Source: Candidatus Bathyarchaeota archaeon
Lineage (GTDB): Archaea > Thermoproteota > Bathyarchaeia > Bathyarchaeales > Bathycorpusculaceae
Reading direction: 5' to 3'
Assembly (NCBI GenBank): GCA_017883615.1
Contig: JADGNF010000010.1
Location: forward strand, 1 to 44,511
Length of the DNA stretch: 44,511 bases
In this document: piece by piece, positions 30,909-38,809 of the stretch
How the letters are laid out: every line of letters starts with the position of its first letter
How positions within the stretch are numbered: the stretch's first letter is position 1
Notes under the pieces: generated by a model
What the model was told of the DNA's origin: nothing
What the model saw: only the letters and a program-made list of their open reading frames with translations
The model's database searches: none
Position numbers and translations under genes: made by a program

Positions 30909-32123
30909 TTACTGGGGTTTTGTTATTTCTAACGGTGTGAACTTTTCTTTGCGCGCTTCTTTGTCGTAAATTATCTTCATGAATACGGGTGTTAGAATAG
31001 TTGTTATGATAACCATGCTTACAATTGCAGAATAGATATTTTGGGTAATGACTTGCGCGCTGATGGCGATGCCTGCAACAATTAAGCCGACTTCACCTCG
31101 CGAAATCATTCCTACGCCTATCTTCAGTCCTTTACTTCGGTCCTTGAGGATTAATGCCGATGGTATGCCACAACCGATCATTTTACTGACGATTGCAACC
31201 ACCATGAGAAGCACGAAGAAGGCATAGAAGGTTAAATCGGAAGTTATGAAAGCACGGATGTTGAATTGTGCTCCCGCTAACACGAAAAAGACTGGTGAGA
31301 AAATCACGCTTATTTTCTTGGCGTATTCGCGTATTCTAACAATCGCTTTGGAGCTTGCGACTGCCATTCCTGCTGCGAATGCACCTATTATTGGGGAAAG
31401 TCCGATTATTGCTGCAATTGCAGCGCCTCCGAAGCAAGAGGCGGTGGCTGCGGCTTCAACGGTTTCTTCCGATTTGCCCCGTGCGGTTATGTTGATTATG
31501 CGTGGAAGGATGGGAGTAATTATGATGACGAGAGCTAACCATACAGCTAGAGACTCTGCAATTACCAGAACTACACTAATAGGGGTTATGGCAGCTCCTC
31601 CGGATATGAAGGAAACTACGACACCCAATATGGCAAGACCCAAAACATCGTCTACCACGGCGGCTCCTATGATGACTTTTGCTTCTACTGTGCGCATTTT
31701 GCCCATTTCCATGAGAACAAGAGACGTAATGGAGATGCTTGTCGCCACCAAAGCTGAGGCAACAACCATGCTTGTGATTGTGTCAAACCCAAGCAAAGCC
31801 GAGACCCCATAACCCAAAAGGAACGGAACGATAACCCCAACGGTTCCTGTTATGAAAGATACTGAACCGACATGCCGAAACCCCGTAAACGTCATCTCTA
31901 AACCCGCAACGAACAGTATCAGTATGCCACCGATTTCGCCGAACGCACGAACGATGTCGTTTAGCTGGATTATTGGGTTGCCGGCTATCGCAATTATTGA
32001 TCCGAAGGCGAAGGGTCCCAGAAGAATGCCTGCGAAGAGTTCACCCAGAACGGAGGGCAGCTTGGCTTTGGAGAAAAGTTCACCCAGAACCTTCGCTGAG
32101 AAAACTAAGATGCATATGGTCAC
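30909..32123 (-). CDS. Cation:proton antiporter (CPA2 family)
   Basis: The 404-residue protein has about 12 membrane segments with the CPA2 pattern: KLPSVLGELFAGILLGPFAFG after the first helix, SFITGTVGVIVPFLLGY, GAAVVDDVLGLAILGVV with the DD pair that binds the exchanged ion, and SRGEVGLIVAGIAIS. It exchanges Na+ or K+ for H+. The GTG at 32123 truncates the first helix; the open frame extends upstream (LDPVLRAIV...) to a TGA but has no standard start, so the annotation of the N-terminus is uncertain. Confidence 0.88.
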   Translation of the reverse strand: MTICILVFSAKVLGELFSKAKLPSVLGELFAGILLGPFAFGSIIAIAGNPIIQLNDIVRAFGEIGGILILFVAGLEMTFTGFRHVGSVSFITGTVGVIVPFLLGYGVSALLGFDTITSMVVASALVATSISITSLVLMEMGKMRTVEAKVIIGAAVVDDVLGLAILGVVVSFISGGAAITPISVVLVIAESLAVWLALVIIITPILPRIINITARGKSEETVEAAATASCFGGAAIAAIIGLSPIIGAFAAGMAVASSKAIVRIREYAKKISVIFSPVFFVLAGAQFNIRAFITSDLTFYAFFVLLMVVAIVSKMIGCGIPSALILKDRSKGLKIGVGMISRGEVGLIVAGIAISAQVITQNIYSAIVSMVIITTILTPVFMKIIYDKEARKEKFTPLEITKPQ

Positions 32124-32288
32124 TATGGCTCTTAGAACCGGGTCTAAAGCTGCCGTTTGCCCTACCGTCCATCAATTGCGTTGTTGGGAATGATGGTTAC
32201 GAGGCTATTAAATCATTTACGGGATTTTTGAATGAGAGTATCCATGTTTCTCGTTGGTTAAGTTAGTTAAAAAAAAATGTTGGATCCG

Positions 32289-32789
32289 TTATCTTTCTGA
32301 TTTGGGCGAGGTTCCTGTTTCTTTTAGGAGGCGTCCTTCTCGGTCCATTTCGCCCCGTCTAATCCGCGTGGTCGATATAGGTCCACAGTTCTGTGAAGGA
32401 ACCATGGTAATGGATATGATTTCCAAAGTGTTTAAATCCGCTTTTTTGCGTCTCTCGTTAATTTTTATCGCTGTTGGTTTGGTTTCCTCGCTTACAATGA
32501 GCGCCTGAATCTTTGGATCTTTTAATGTGGAGCCAAAGGGATCAAACAACGAAACAATTTCCGCACGGTCCAATACCCCTTGATCTTCCAGCCAGATTCT
32601 CAGTCCTTGCTGCCGATCTTCAAATGAGGCGGTTAAATGGGGTTTGCCAAGTTTAGACACAAGTTCATCAGAGGATAAACCGATCACTACGTTCTGACCC
32701 AGTTCGAAGGCTTTAGTGAGGAGGGTTTTGTGTCCTCGGTGAAGCTCATCGAATGTTCCGCCGACTGCAACCTTAACGTATTTTTTCAC
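32289..32789 (-). CDS. coaD: Phosphopantetheine adenylyltransferase, archaeal type
   Basis: It adenylates 4'-phosphopantetheine to dephospho-CoA, the penultimate step of CoA synthesis. The nucleotidyltransferase motif GGTFDELHRGH is at residues 10-20 and the ISTTRIRRGE block corresponds to the ISSTRIR motif. The 166-residue length fits. It begins one base after the stop of the pantoate kinase gene, so the two form an operon. Confidence 0.93.
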   Translation of the reverse strand: MKKYVKVAVGGTFDELHRGHKTLLTKAFELGQNVVIGLSSDELVSKLGKPHLTASFEDRQQGLRIWLEDQGVLDRAEIVSLFDPFGSTLKDPKIQALIVSEETKPTAIKINERRKKADLNTLEIISITMVPSQNCGPISTTRIRRGEMDREGRLLKETGTSPKSER

Positions 32790-32790
32790 G

Positions 32791-33726
32791 TTAGCTTACC
32801 AGCCTTGCACCTTGGAAGTCAAGTTTGCTCACGAATATGCTTTCTTTTGGTAAAACCTGCTTAAAAGCTTCCGCCACTTCCGCCGCTTTTTCCTGGGCAA
32901 CCAATGCGTGAACGACCTCGCCAATCATGTTTTGCGCCGCTCCTACTGCCCCGGCTTTCTTTGCCAAATGCACAAGTTGCGTGACTTTTTCGGTTGCGAA
33001 ACCAGTTTTCTGGGCGAATTGCCAGCAGCAATCTAGGAAGTTCTCGACGGATGGTTTGGCGAGGATTGCTTGGAGGGTTTTTTTGCCCCAGCGGTTAATT
33101 TCAGGTCGCATCTTGGGCGACGACAATGCGGACTTGTTGAGTGAGGTTCCAGCAATTCCTGCTACGATAACGTAGTTGGGACTTAGAGGTATGCGGTCAA
33201 CGACGCCTATTCCAGGCGCGCCTGGCTCCAGAACGAGTATACAGCTTCCGCCAAAGGTCAAAGGCGTCACGGTACCCAAACCAGTATTACATTGGATATC
33301 CGCGGCATGCGCAATTTTGCCAATCTGGTTGTAAGTCAAAGGCAACTGCAAAGCTTCTGCAAATGCCAACCCAGCTGTCAAAGCTCCACCCGCGCTCGTG
33401 CCGAACCCCGCTCCGATTGGCACCTCGATTTTGTGGTCAACAAAAACGTCGTAGGCTCCCTTGGTCTTTTTTAGCAGTTCTTGTAAAACGACTGTTGTTG
33501 TTTGGGCTCCGGGAGCTTCGTTTCCGTTAATTGAAACGCAAATTCGACTTGTTTTCGCGGAAGAAACTGTGAGTTTAGTTAAAACTCCTTTTTGGAGTCC
33601 AAAGCCGCCTCCTCTGGCACCTACCATCGATGTGTCTGTGATGGGTTTGCCGTCGCTAGTTTGGTCGCATATTTCAAAAAAACTTGAGATAGCCGCAGGT
33701 GCAAAAGCTTTAGCTGTTTTGCTCAC
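32791..33726 (-). CDS. Pantoate kinase (GHMP family)
   Basis: The enzyme phosphorylates pantoate to 4-phosphopantoate in the archaeal route to CoA, where phosphopantothenate synthetase acts next. The protein starts AKAFAPAAISSFFEIC and has the GHMP ATP loop PIGAGFGTSAGGALTAGLA. The segment SMVGARGGGFGL is typical of the archaeal COG1829 group. It starts with GTG that overlaps the stop of the upstream ECF gene (GTGA) and is followed by coaD, so three genes are coupled. The phosphopantothenate synthetase gene is not in the window. Confidence 0.92.
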   Translation of the reverse strand: MSKTAKAFAPAAISSFFEICDQTSDGKPITDTSMVGARGGGFGLQKGVLTKLTVSSAKTSRICVSINGNEAPGAQTTTVVLQELLKKTKGAYDVFVDHKIEVPIGAGFGTSAGGALTAGLAFAEALQLPLTYNQIGKIAHAADIQCNTGLGTVTPLTFGGSCILVLEPGAPGIGVVDRIPLSPNYVIVAGIAGTSLNKSALSSPKMRPEINRWGKKTLQAILAKPSVENFLDCCWQFAQKTGFATEKVTQLVHLAKKAGAVGAAQNMIGEVVHALVAQEKAAEVAEAFKQVLPKESIFVSKLDFQGARLVS

Positions 33727-34439
33727 TGCGGTTCCCTTTGCTGTTCTTTAGGCCTGAAGGCAGGAAATGCCAAGTAAATGACTGCTATTATAGGCGGTCC
33801 TAGGATAAGCATAAACCCAATTTCTGTGGTAAACGTCCATATGAAGTACGCCAAACCACCGCCTAAAGTAACCGCAGTGGTGGTTGCTGCGAAATATTGG
33901 AAATAGACAGGAACCATTAAGCCAATTATTGCGCTGCCCACCAGTAACCCTGTTACTGCACCTACTTGGAAGCTTTGCCATTTTTTGCTGAAGAATTTTC
34001 GGAACAACAGTGCGAGACATAGGAATATGAGATAGCTAACAGCGACCAAAGCCACGTAAATGGTCTCGGTGTAAGCGTACGCAATTGCCATTAGAAAGCC
34101 GGTGACAATTCCGTAGCCTATTATCGACGATCTCCACTGAATTTTTCGCCTGGAGATGTAGCCCACCAACCAGAAACCGATGAAGTTGGAAGTAACTCCA
34201 GCCATCAAACTCAGCAAAGGATTGCCGTTTAAAATGACATCGTTTAAGAATATTCCCAGTCCAGCGCCTAACCCGCCGACCCAAGGTCCAAAAACCGCGG
34301 CGAACACTGCCGGGATAACTGCTTGAGGCCAAAATCTCACTGGGCCAAAACTTAGTGGCAACACCGAGTAAAAAAATATGCCTGCCGCAACATAGAGTGC
34401 CGCGTTTAATGCAAATGCTGCTACACTAATTGCTTTCGT
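33723..34439 (-). CDS. ECF transporter S component-like protein with probable ACG start
   Basis: The protein has about six membrane helices. GPVRFWPQAVIPAVFAAVFGPWVGGLGAGLG, with its small-residue-rich helices, is typical of substrate-binding S components of ECF importers. The open frame extends upstream of the first TTG (34364) with a hydrophobic helix AISVAAFALNAALYVAAG that clearly belongs to the protein. In that part there is no ATG, GTG or TTG; a GAGGGG ribosome binding site is followed, eight bases later, by ACG at 34437-34439, then AAA GCA. I therefore place the start at ACG (238 residues). Overlap with pantoate kinase suggests a role in importing a CoA precursor; the ligand is inferred, not shown. 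Confidence 0.7.
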   Translation of the reverse strand, partial: TKAISVAAFALNAALYVAAGIFFYSVLPLSFGPVRFWPQAVIPAVFAAVFGPWVGGLGAGLGIFLNDVILNGNPLLSLMAGVTSNFIGFWLVGYISRRKIQWRSSIIGYGIVTGFLMAIAYAYTETIYVALVAVSYLIFLCLALLFRKFFSKKWQSFQVGAVTGLLVGSAIIGLMVPVYFQYFAATTTAVTLGGGLAYFIWTFTTEIGFMLILGPPIIAVIYLAFPAFRPKEQQREPQ

Positions 34440-34579
34440 TTGGAAATCCCCTCAAATGCTAAGCTAAACATTCAAAACTTGAGTTCCAATTAAGCATTCC
34501 GTATGTAATGTTTAAACATGTATAAACATCCTCACTGCAGCAGCTGTTTGACATATGTGTTTGGTTTTGGAGAGTTTTG

Positions 34580-34747
34580 ATGAAAAAGGCTGTTGTTAAG
34601 CTTCATTATGCTTTAACAGTGATTACTATTTGCGTCAAGGTGTCAGAAACTAACAGTGGTAAGCGGACAGTGGGAAGTGCGGATTATGTGAAAACACCTT
34701 GTAAGCTTAGCGCCCAAACCTCAACAGACAAAACGTTGGTTCTTTAA
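34580..34747 (+). CDS. Candidate 55-residue protein
   Basis: ATG at 34580 is preceded by GGAGAG at five bases and by a TATA-like box about 55 bases upstream. The peptide (MKKAVVKLHYALTVITICVK..., then a polar, Ser/Thr/Lys-rich end) is not similar to anything I know. The start signals are better than the protein sequence, so it may be a small gene or only part of a leader. Confidence 0.3.
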   Translation: MKKAVVKLHYALTVITICVKVSETNSGKRTVGSADYVKTPCKLSAQTSTDKTLVL

Positions 34748-34768
34748 GGGTTTTTTCGTAAAGATTCC
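34743..34768 (+). repeat. 26-base direct repeat, left copy
   Basis: The sequence TTTAAGGGTTTT...GTAAAGATTCC matches 36575-36600 in 22 of 26 positions, in the same orientation. The two copies flank the surface-protein gene at 34793-36550 closely on both sides. Confidence 0.55.
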
Positions 34769-34792
34769 GGACGCAAGAAAAACGCTGCTTTC

Positions 34793-35005
34793 TTAGCTTT
34801 TCTTCTTAACTATCTTGAAATAAATCATCATTCCCGTAACAACCACAACCCCAACAGCAACTACGGCAAGCATTAATGGAAGGGACGGGGGAGGAGCTGG
34901 AGAACCATGAGGTACCATTGTTGGAGAAGTAGCGGGTTTAGGAGTTGGGCTTGGAGATTTACCTGGGTTAAAAACAACGGATACTGAATGTGTGCTGAAG
35001 TGCAC
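34793..35005 (-). pseudogene. C-terminal anchor part of a frameshifted surface protein
   Basis: The frame reads VHFSTHSVSVVFNPG, then a Pro/Ser/Thr linker (SPSPTPKPATSPTM), then a membrane helix (LPLMLAVVAVGVVVVTGMM) and a KIVKKKS tail: the anchor end of a surface protein. It is in the same frame as the 35252-36550 part, with the 34873-35298 part between them in another frame. Joining needs one extra base near 35004 (in ACACGTGCAC). Confidence 0.7.
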
Positions 35006-35298
35006 GTGTAGGATACGTAGAAGTTTGTTGCATCTTGAGTGTAGCTCTGGTTTAGAGCCTGTGCCCCATCAATGAGAACTAACGGAACGGTTGATGTGGT
35101 TGTGTTTGTTATGGCGCTTTTAGGGATGGTAATATTTCCAAATCCGCTTGTGCCACTTTGTCCTGTGAGGCTAAATGATAGTGTAGTTTCGGCAACTGAA
35201 GGGTCGGTTGATAGGGTAACGTTAGTCATTTGTGCGCTGGATACGTTTCCGCTAAATTGGCAAGTCAATTTTTGAGCCAGCATTTGTGGTGGCTTCAA
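34873..35298 (-). pseudogene. Middle part of a frameshifted surface protein
   Basis: The first 105 residues or so (QKLTCQFSGNVSSAQMTNVTLSTDPS..., ending ATNFYVSYT) look like a beta-sandwich extracellular domain with several N-glycosylation sites. The last 35 residues overlap the anchor frame and are a shadow. It joins the N-terminal part by removal of one A in the run CAAAAATTG near 35270, giving SKLTCQFSGN. So this is not a separate gene. Confidence 0.65.
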
Positions 35299-36550
35299 TA
35301 ATTGTTAGGATTGGAGTGGGTGTGGGAGATGCTGTTGATGATGGAATTGGGTTCGGGGTTGGTGAGGTAGTTTCAGTTGGGGTTGATATTGCGGTTGGTG
35401 GTTGAGTTATTGTTATAGTTGGATTTGGGGTAGTTGATTGAGTGGGGATTGGTGTTTGGGTTGGTGGGCTCGTCGGAGTTGGAGTCTGTGTGGGAGTTAA
35501 AGTTGGTGAAGGTGAAAGAGAGGGTGAGGACGCTGGTGTCGAAGTTTGCGTGTAGGTTGGGGTTGGCAAAGGATATAGTGTTGGGGTTGGACTGAAGGTG
35601 CTTTGGGACTGGCATAAGGCTACTTGGCCGCTGTCGCCCCAAACATAGACCAGCACGCCATATCTCACATTTTGGGAGCCATCTGGACCAAAAAACATGT
35701 ACCACTCGGGATACTCTGTGAAGGGCTCGCGGTAAGCAATCGTCAAGAAAATGGACAATGGGTTACTTTGAAGGGCAATTTGCACATTTGTATAGGAGCC
35801 ATCATTCCCCTGCACGCTGACTGTGATTGCTTTCGCAGCCTGTAACCCGATTTGGACTGCATCGTTCGGCGAAACCGCCAAGGTTGCGTTGCCGACGTGG
35901 ACAAATTCTGTCTGGTCAGCAATTCCGCCACCCTCCCCGTTAATCTGCAAGCTTAACCCAGTCGGGAAAGCGATTCCATTTACAGCATAATAGAACATAA
36001 TACTAATCAAACTGTTGCCGTTGTAATTAATCGTCAAAGCGACGTTCCCGTCGGTTGCGGTCGTTGTTTTCATTTCACTAACGGAGTCAAGAAGGTTTGC
36101 CATGTCTTGCAGGTTTTCGTCGCTTGCGTACTGGTGGTACCTGTGAAGTAACTCTTTTACCCTGTTGAGTTTATCTGCCGGCAACGGATTGGCGTAACTT
36201 ATTGTTCCCTGCAGGACAGAAATTGTGCTGTAGGTATAGATGCCATTTAGGAAGACAAAGCAACCTTGCATTCTGCCGGTTGCAAAATTGAGGTTTATTG
36301 TGAGGGTTTCTCTGGGAAGATTTCCGAAGGTTGGAGATGAGTCAGTTATGTCCGCGCCAATATCTATGGAACACTTTGATAGGTCTACTCCAAGTACATT
36401 CCCAAAGAAGTCTAAGCTTTTCTGGACGGCGGGCGATTGACCCTTCGCTTGCGGAACGAAAACAGCTAACGAAGAAAGAAGAATTAGAACAGACAGAAAC
36501 AACGATAAGGCGTAAACCTGGATTGTTCTTCTCTTCATCGCCATACCCAC
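35252..36550 (-). CDS. Surface protein, N-terminal part (signal peptide and P/S/T linker)
   Basis: The protein starts with a signal peptide (about 1-38, ending VPQAKGQ), followed by a domain of about 290 residues that I do not recognise (includes LNFATGRMQGCFVFLNG and FTEYPEWYMFFGPDGSQNVRYGVLVYVWG), then a long Thr/Pro/Ser linker (residues 322-415). The frame stops at 35252, but the protein pattern continues through 34873-35298 and 34793-35005, for a total of about 585 residues. Two compensating frameshifts separate the three parts. It is divergent from a membrane winged-helix gene at 36723. Confidence 0.75.
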   Translation of the reverse strand: MGMAMKRRTIQVYALSLFLSVLILLSSLAVFVPQAKGQSPAVQKSLDFFGNVLGVDLSKCSIDIGADITDSSPTFGNLPRETLTINLNFATGRMQGCFVFLNGIYTYSTISVLQGTISYANPLPADKLNRVKELLHRYHQYASDENLQDMANLLDSVSEMKTTTATDGNVALTINYNGNSLISIMFYYAVNGIAFPTGLSLQINGEGGGIADQTEFVHVGNATLAVSPNDAVQIGLQAAKAITVSVQGNDGSYTNVQIALQSNPLSIFLTIAYREPFTEYPEWYMFFGPDGSQNVRYGVLVYVWGDSGQVALCQSQSTFSPTPTLYPLPTPTYTQTSTPASSPSLSPSPTLTPTQTPTPTSPPTQTPIPTQSTTPNPTITITQPPTAISTPTETTSPTPNPIPSSTASPTPTPILTIIEATTNAGSKIDLPI

Positions 36551-36574
36551 CCAGCAACTATAGGTTTAACTTGG

Positions 36575-36600
36575 CTTAAGAGTTTTCTTGTAAAGATTCC
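36575..36600 (+). repeat. 26-base direct repeat, right copy
   Basis: CTTAAGAGTTTT...GTAAAGATTCC, 22 of 26 positions equal to 34743-34768. It lies 25 bases upstream of the surface-protein start, so it may include promoter elements of that gene. Confidence 0.55.
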
Positions 36601-36722
36601 TTGTCACAAAGTTTCTTGACCAAAAGCAAACGACTTTTGACAACGTAAAACTTCAAGATGTTCCTCTTTTTCTTTCAATCTCTGTGCGAAGCCTTAATTC
36701 GTTGTCTTAAATCTATTTAGTT

Positions 36723-37364
36723 ATGCGAAGATTGCACATTTTCCTCATCGTGCTAATAGTTGCAGTAGCGATTCTCATCAGTCTTGTCGCAGTTAGCCTA
36801 TACTTGGCTGCAACTACGCCCTCCTATTATCAGTCGAGTTGGATCGGGCAAATGTGGGGGAGTATGGGTTTCAGAACCACAAGCGGGAACAACGGTGGAA
36901 TGGGCGGAATGATGGGTGGCAACGGAGCTGGAACTTCGACGAATTCCAATCTCTGGATAATCCCCGTAGCTATAATCGCTGCGGCAGTAATCGGCATAAT
37001 AGGCTTCAGTTTCTACATGGTTCTTCCCGAAATTAGAAACACCAGAAAAACCTGCCAACCAACCCTAACTTCAGAAACAGATACGCAAATTTCAAGATCA
37101 GAGCCTAACTCCTGCGAAGTTATCTTGAAAACCATGACTCCAGAAGAGCAAAAAGTCCTGAGCACATTGATTGCTCATCAAGGCAAATACTTGCAAAAAT
37201 ACGTAGGAAAAGATGCTGGACTCAGTCGACTTAAAACCCACCGCATCGTTGCTCGCTTTGCGGAACGGGGAATAGTCACAGTAAAACCCCTGGGAAACAC
37301 AAACGAAGTTACAATCTCAGATTGGGTCAGCGGCCAGAAAAATAAAGCGTTCTCACCCACATAG
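36723..37364 (+). CDS. Membrane-anchored winged-helix regulator
   Basis: The 213-residue protein has an N-terminal membrane helix (5-30), an outside loop of about 45 residues rich in Gly/Met/Asn (GNNGGMGGMMGGNGAG), a second membrane helix (about 76-100) and a cytoplasmic winged-helix domain (about 135-205: TPEEQKVLSTLIAHQGKYLQKYV, then LSRLKTHRIVARFAERGIVTVKPLG). The Gly/Met loop could bind copper or another soft metal; this is speculation. It has the typical layout of archaeal membrane-bound regulators. The next gene follows 26 bases later and is probably co-transcribed; the frameshifted surface gene is divergent. Confidence 0.8.
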   Translation: MRRLHIFLIVLIVAVAILISLVAVSLYLAATTPSYYQSSWIGQMWGSMGFRTTSGNNGGMGGMMGGNGAGTSTNSNLWIIPVAIIAAAVIGIIGFSFYMVLPEIRNTRKTCQPTLTSETDTQISRSEPNSCEVILKTMTPEEQKVLSTLIAHQGKYLQKYVGKDAGLSRLKTHRIVARFAERGIVTVKPLGNTNEVTISDWVSGQKNKAFSPT

Positions 37365-37390
37365 TATTAACTCATAGAGGAATTGGAAAA

Positions 37391-37837
37391 ATGTCTGAAA
37401 AAAGATTAGTTCCACAAAAACCACTAATTGAAACTCTTTGCGCAATTCAAGGTGCACTAGGCGAAGAAAATCAGAAGGTTTTCGCAAAAGCAAGCATGAA
37501 CCTCGGCAAAAAATGGGGCGCAAGCACCCCAACAGCCCAAAACCTGGACGACTTAATGGCGAAAATCGCAGCTTACCTGCAAAATGACTTTGAGTTAGCC
37601 AAAACCGTCAAGTTCTTGAAATCGGGTTCGGAGTATATCTTGGAAGTTAGAGGATGCTTTGTTTGCCACGGCAAACTTGTCAAGGAAAGACACGGAATAA
37701 CTCCAGCGTGCGCGATCTCACTGTTTCCTGTTGGCGCCGTTGTTGAAAACCTAAAAATCAGAAATGCTAGACTAAAAGAAATTCGAAAACCCGGCACCCC
37801 CGGTGACTGCGACTTAGTCTACGAGATTAAGGTTTAG
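37391..37837 (+). CDS. Possible V4R-like ligand-binding protein
   Basis: The 148-residue protein has an N-terminal helical half and a C-terminal part with RGCFVCHGKLVKE, TPACAISLFPVGAVVENL and KPGTPGDCDLVYEI. The Cys positions and the final GDCDLVYEI resemble the 4-vinyl reductase (V4R)/NO-sensor fold, in which a late Cys-x-Phe ends the domain. The match is weak. It follows the membrane regulator gene with a GAGGAATTG site before its ATG, so it may sense a ligand for the same circuit. Confidence 0.45.
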   Translation: MSEKRLVPQKPLIETLCAIQGALGEENQKVFAKASMNLGKKWGASTPTAQNLDDLMAKIAAYLQNDFELAKTVKFLKSGSEYILEVRGCFVCHGKLVKERHGITPACAISLFPVGAVVENLKIRNARLKEIRKPGTPGDCDLVYEIKV

Positions 37838-37949
37838 AACAAAGTTCCTCATTCTTTTTTCTTTGATTTTCGTGGTAGTGTTAACATATCGGCTTTTAGG
37901 GAAAATTAATTATACTGATTCAAACAATAATCTCTAGTGGGATTTTACG

Positions 37950-38438
37950 ATGGGCTTGAAAGAGCTTGAAGTCAGAATTGAAAAGTTACCCGTCATGCAA
38001 GCAGCGTATGTATGCTCTTTTGATGAAGCGCCAAAAGAAGAAGCAGGCAAAAGAATCCTGAAGTACGCCAAAACCAAAAACCTGATGAAAAAACCCGGAG
38101 CACGCTTGTTTGGCAGAACCACTTACCCAACTGACAAATCCAACACACACGGATATGAACTATACTTAACAGGTGTCAGCACGCCAAAAAGCGAAGAAAT
38201 AGAAACTTCAGAAATTAGGGGCGGGTTGTACGCTGTTTTAAGGTTCAAGAACTTAGAAAACATCGATTTTGGGTGGAGGAAGCTTTGGAACTGGATTGAA
38301 AACAGCGGCTACGAACCTATAAGTTGGCAAATGGGAAAGAACGGATGGGTCGGCGGCTTTGAAGAACATGTGAATTGGCAGGATCAAAAGGGCCCAACTG
38401 AATGGGTCTATGATTTGTGGGTGTTATTAAAAGGATAA
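37950..38438 (+). CDS. GyrI-like / effector-binding domain protein
   Basis: The 162-residue protein begins ELEVRIEKLPVMQAAYVCSFDEAPKEEAGKRI and has ETSEIRGGLYAVLRFK, WRKLWNWIENSGYEP and EHVNWQDQKGPTEWVYDLWVLL. This fits the GyrI-like small-molecule-binding fold (SHS2 duplication, as in AraC effector domains). There is no DNA-binding domain, so it may be a stand-alone sensor or enzyme. A TATA-like AATTAATTATAC lies at 37902-37915. Confidence 0.7.
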   Translation: MGLKELEVRIEKLPVMQAAYVCSFDEAPKEEAGKRILKYAKTKNLMKKPGARLFGRTTYPTDKSNTHGYELYLTGVSTPKSEEIETSEIRGGLYAVLRFKNLENIDFGWRKLWNWIENSGYEPISWQMGKNGWVGGFEEHVNWQDQKGPTEWVYDLWVLLKG

Positions 38439-38501
38439 GAGCTAAAGGAAAAAATAAAAAGGAAAGATGTTTTGAACAAGTAAGACGTTAGTTTGAACGG
38501 C

Positions 38502-38642
38502 TTAATATCGGCGTGGTGGTCTTCGTTTTGCGTAGCACTCGCGGCAATAAACTGGCCTGCTTCCGTCTGGTTTGAACGGAACATCGCATTCTTTCCCGCA
38601 ATCAGCGCAAGTAGCTTTGTGCATCTCTTTTGGATATGACAT
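38502..38642 (-). CDS. 46-residue CxxC-x17-CxxC zinc protein, copy 2
   Basis: Near-identical duplicate of the gene at 12622-12762: two conservative residue changes (Arg to Lys, Thr to Ser) and 10 base changes in 141. Similarity continues for about 30 bases past the stop (TAAGCCGTT-x-AA-x-CTAA) and into the leader, which has the same palindrome. Thus the duplicated unit includes the control region. TAGGAGTTG lies before the ATG. The basic tail RRPPRRY suggests nucleic-acid binding; the function is unknown. Confidence 0.85.
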   Translation of the reverse strand: MSYPKEMHKATCADCGKECDVPFKPDGSRPVYCRECYAKRRPPRRY

Positions 38643-38671
38643 TTTTATTTTTCAACTCCTACACTAGTTTT

Positions 38672-38692
38672 GTGCAAAGGCTGGTTTTGCAC
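38672..38692 (-). promoter_or_regulatory. Palindrome at the predicted transcript start, copy 2
   Basis: On the minus strand: GTGCAAA, seven bases, TTTGCAC, located 26 bases after a TTTAAA box and 30 bases before the ATG of the zinc protein. The arms and spacer length equal those at 12574-12594, while the spacer sequence differs at three positions and the flanks have diverged. Confidence 0.6.
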
Positions 38693-38809
38693 TCTGCTCT
38701 CTATATTGTCAATCCCAATTTAAATTTATCCATAAGAAAACAATCGTCTTACTAAGATGCTTTGCAAAAAATGCAAGGGGAGAGATTGTGAATTTTGGAA
38801 GGAAAAAAC

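Larger units (their letters stand above)
34440..34792. other. 353-base region between the CoA cluster and a surface-protein gene
   Basis: It holds, on the plus strand, a TATA-like GTATAAAC near 34520-34527, an overlapping TGTTTAAACA palindrome (34509-34518), and a candidate 55-residue ORF (34580-34747). Its right part contains the left copy of a 26-base direct repeat (34743-34768). On the minus strand it holds the promoter of the ECF S component. Confidence 0.55.
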
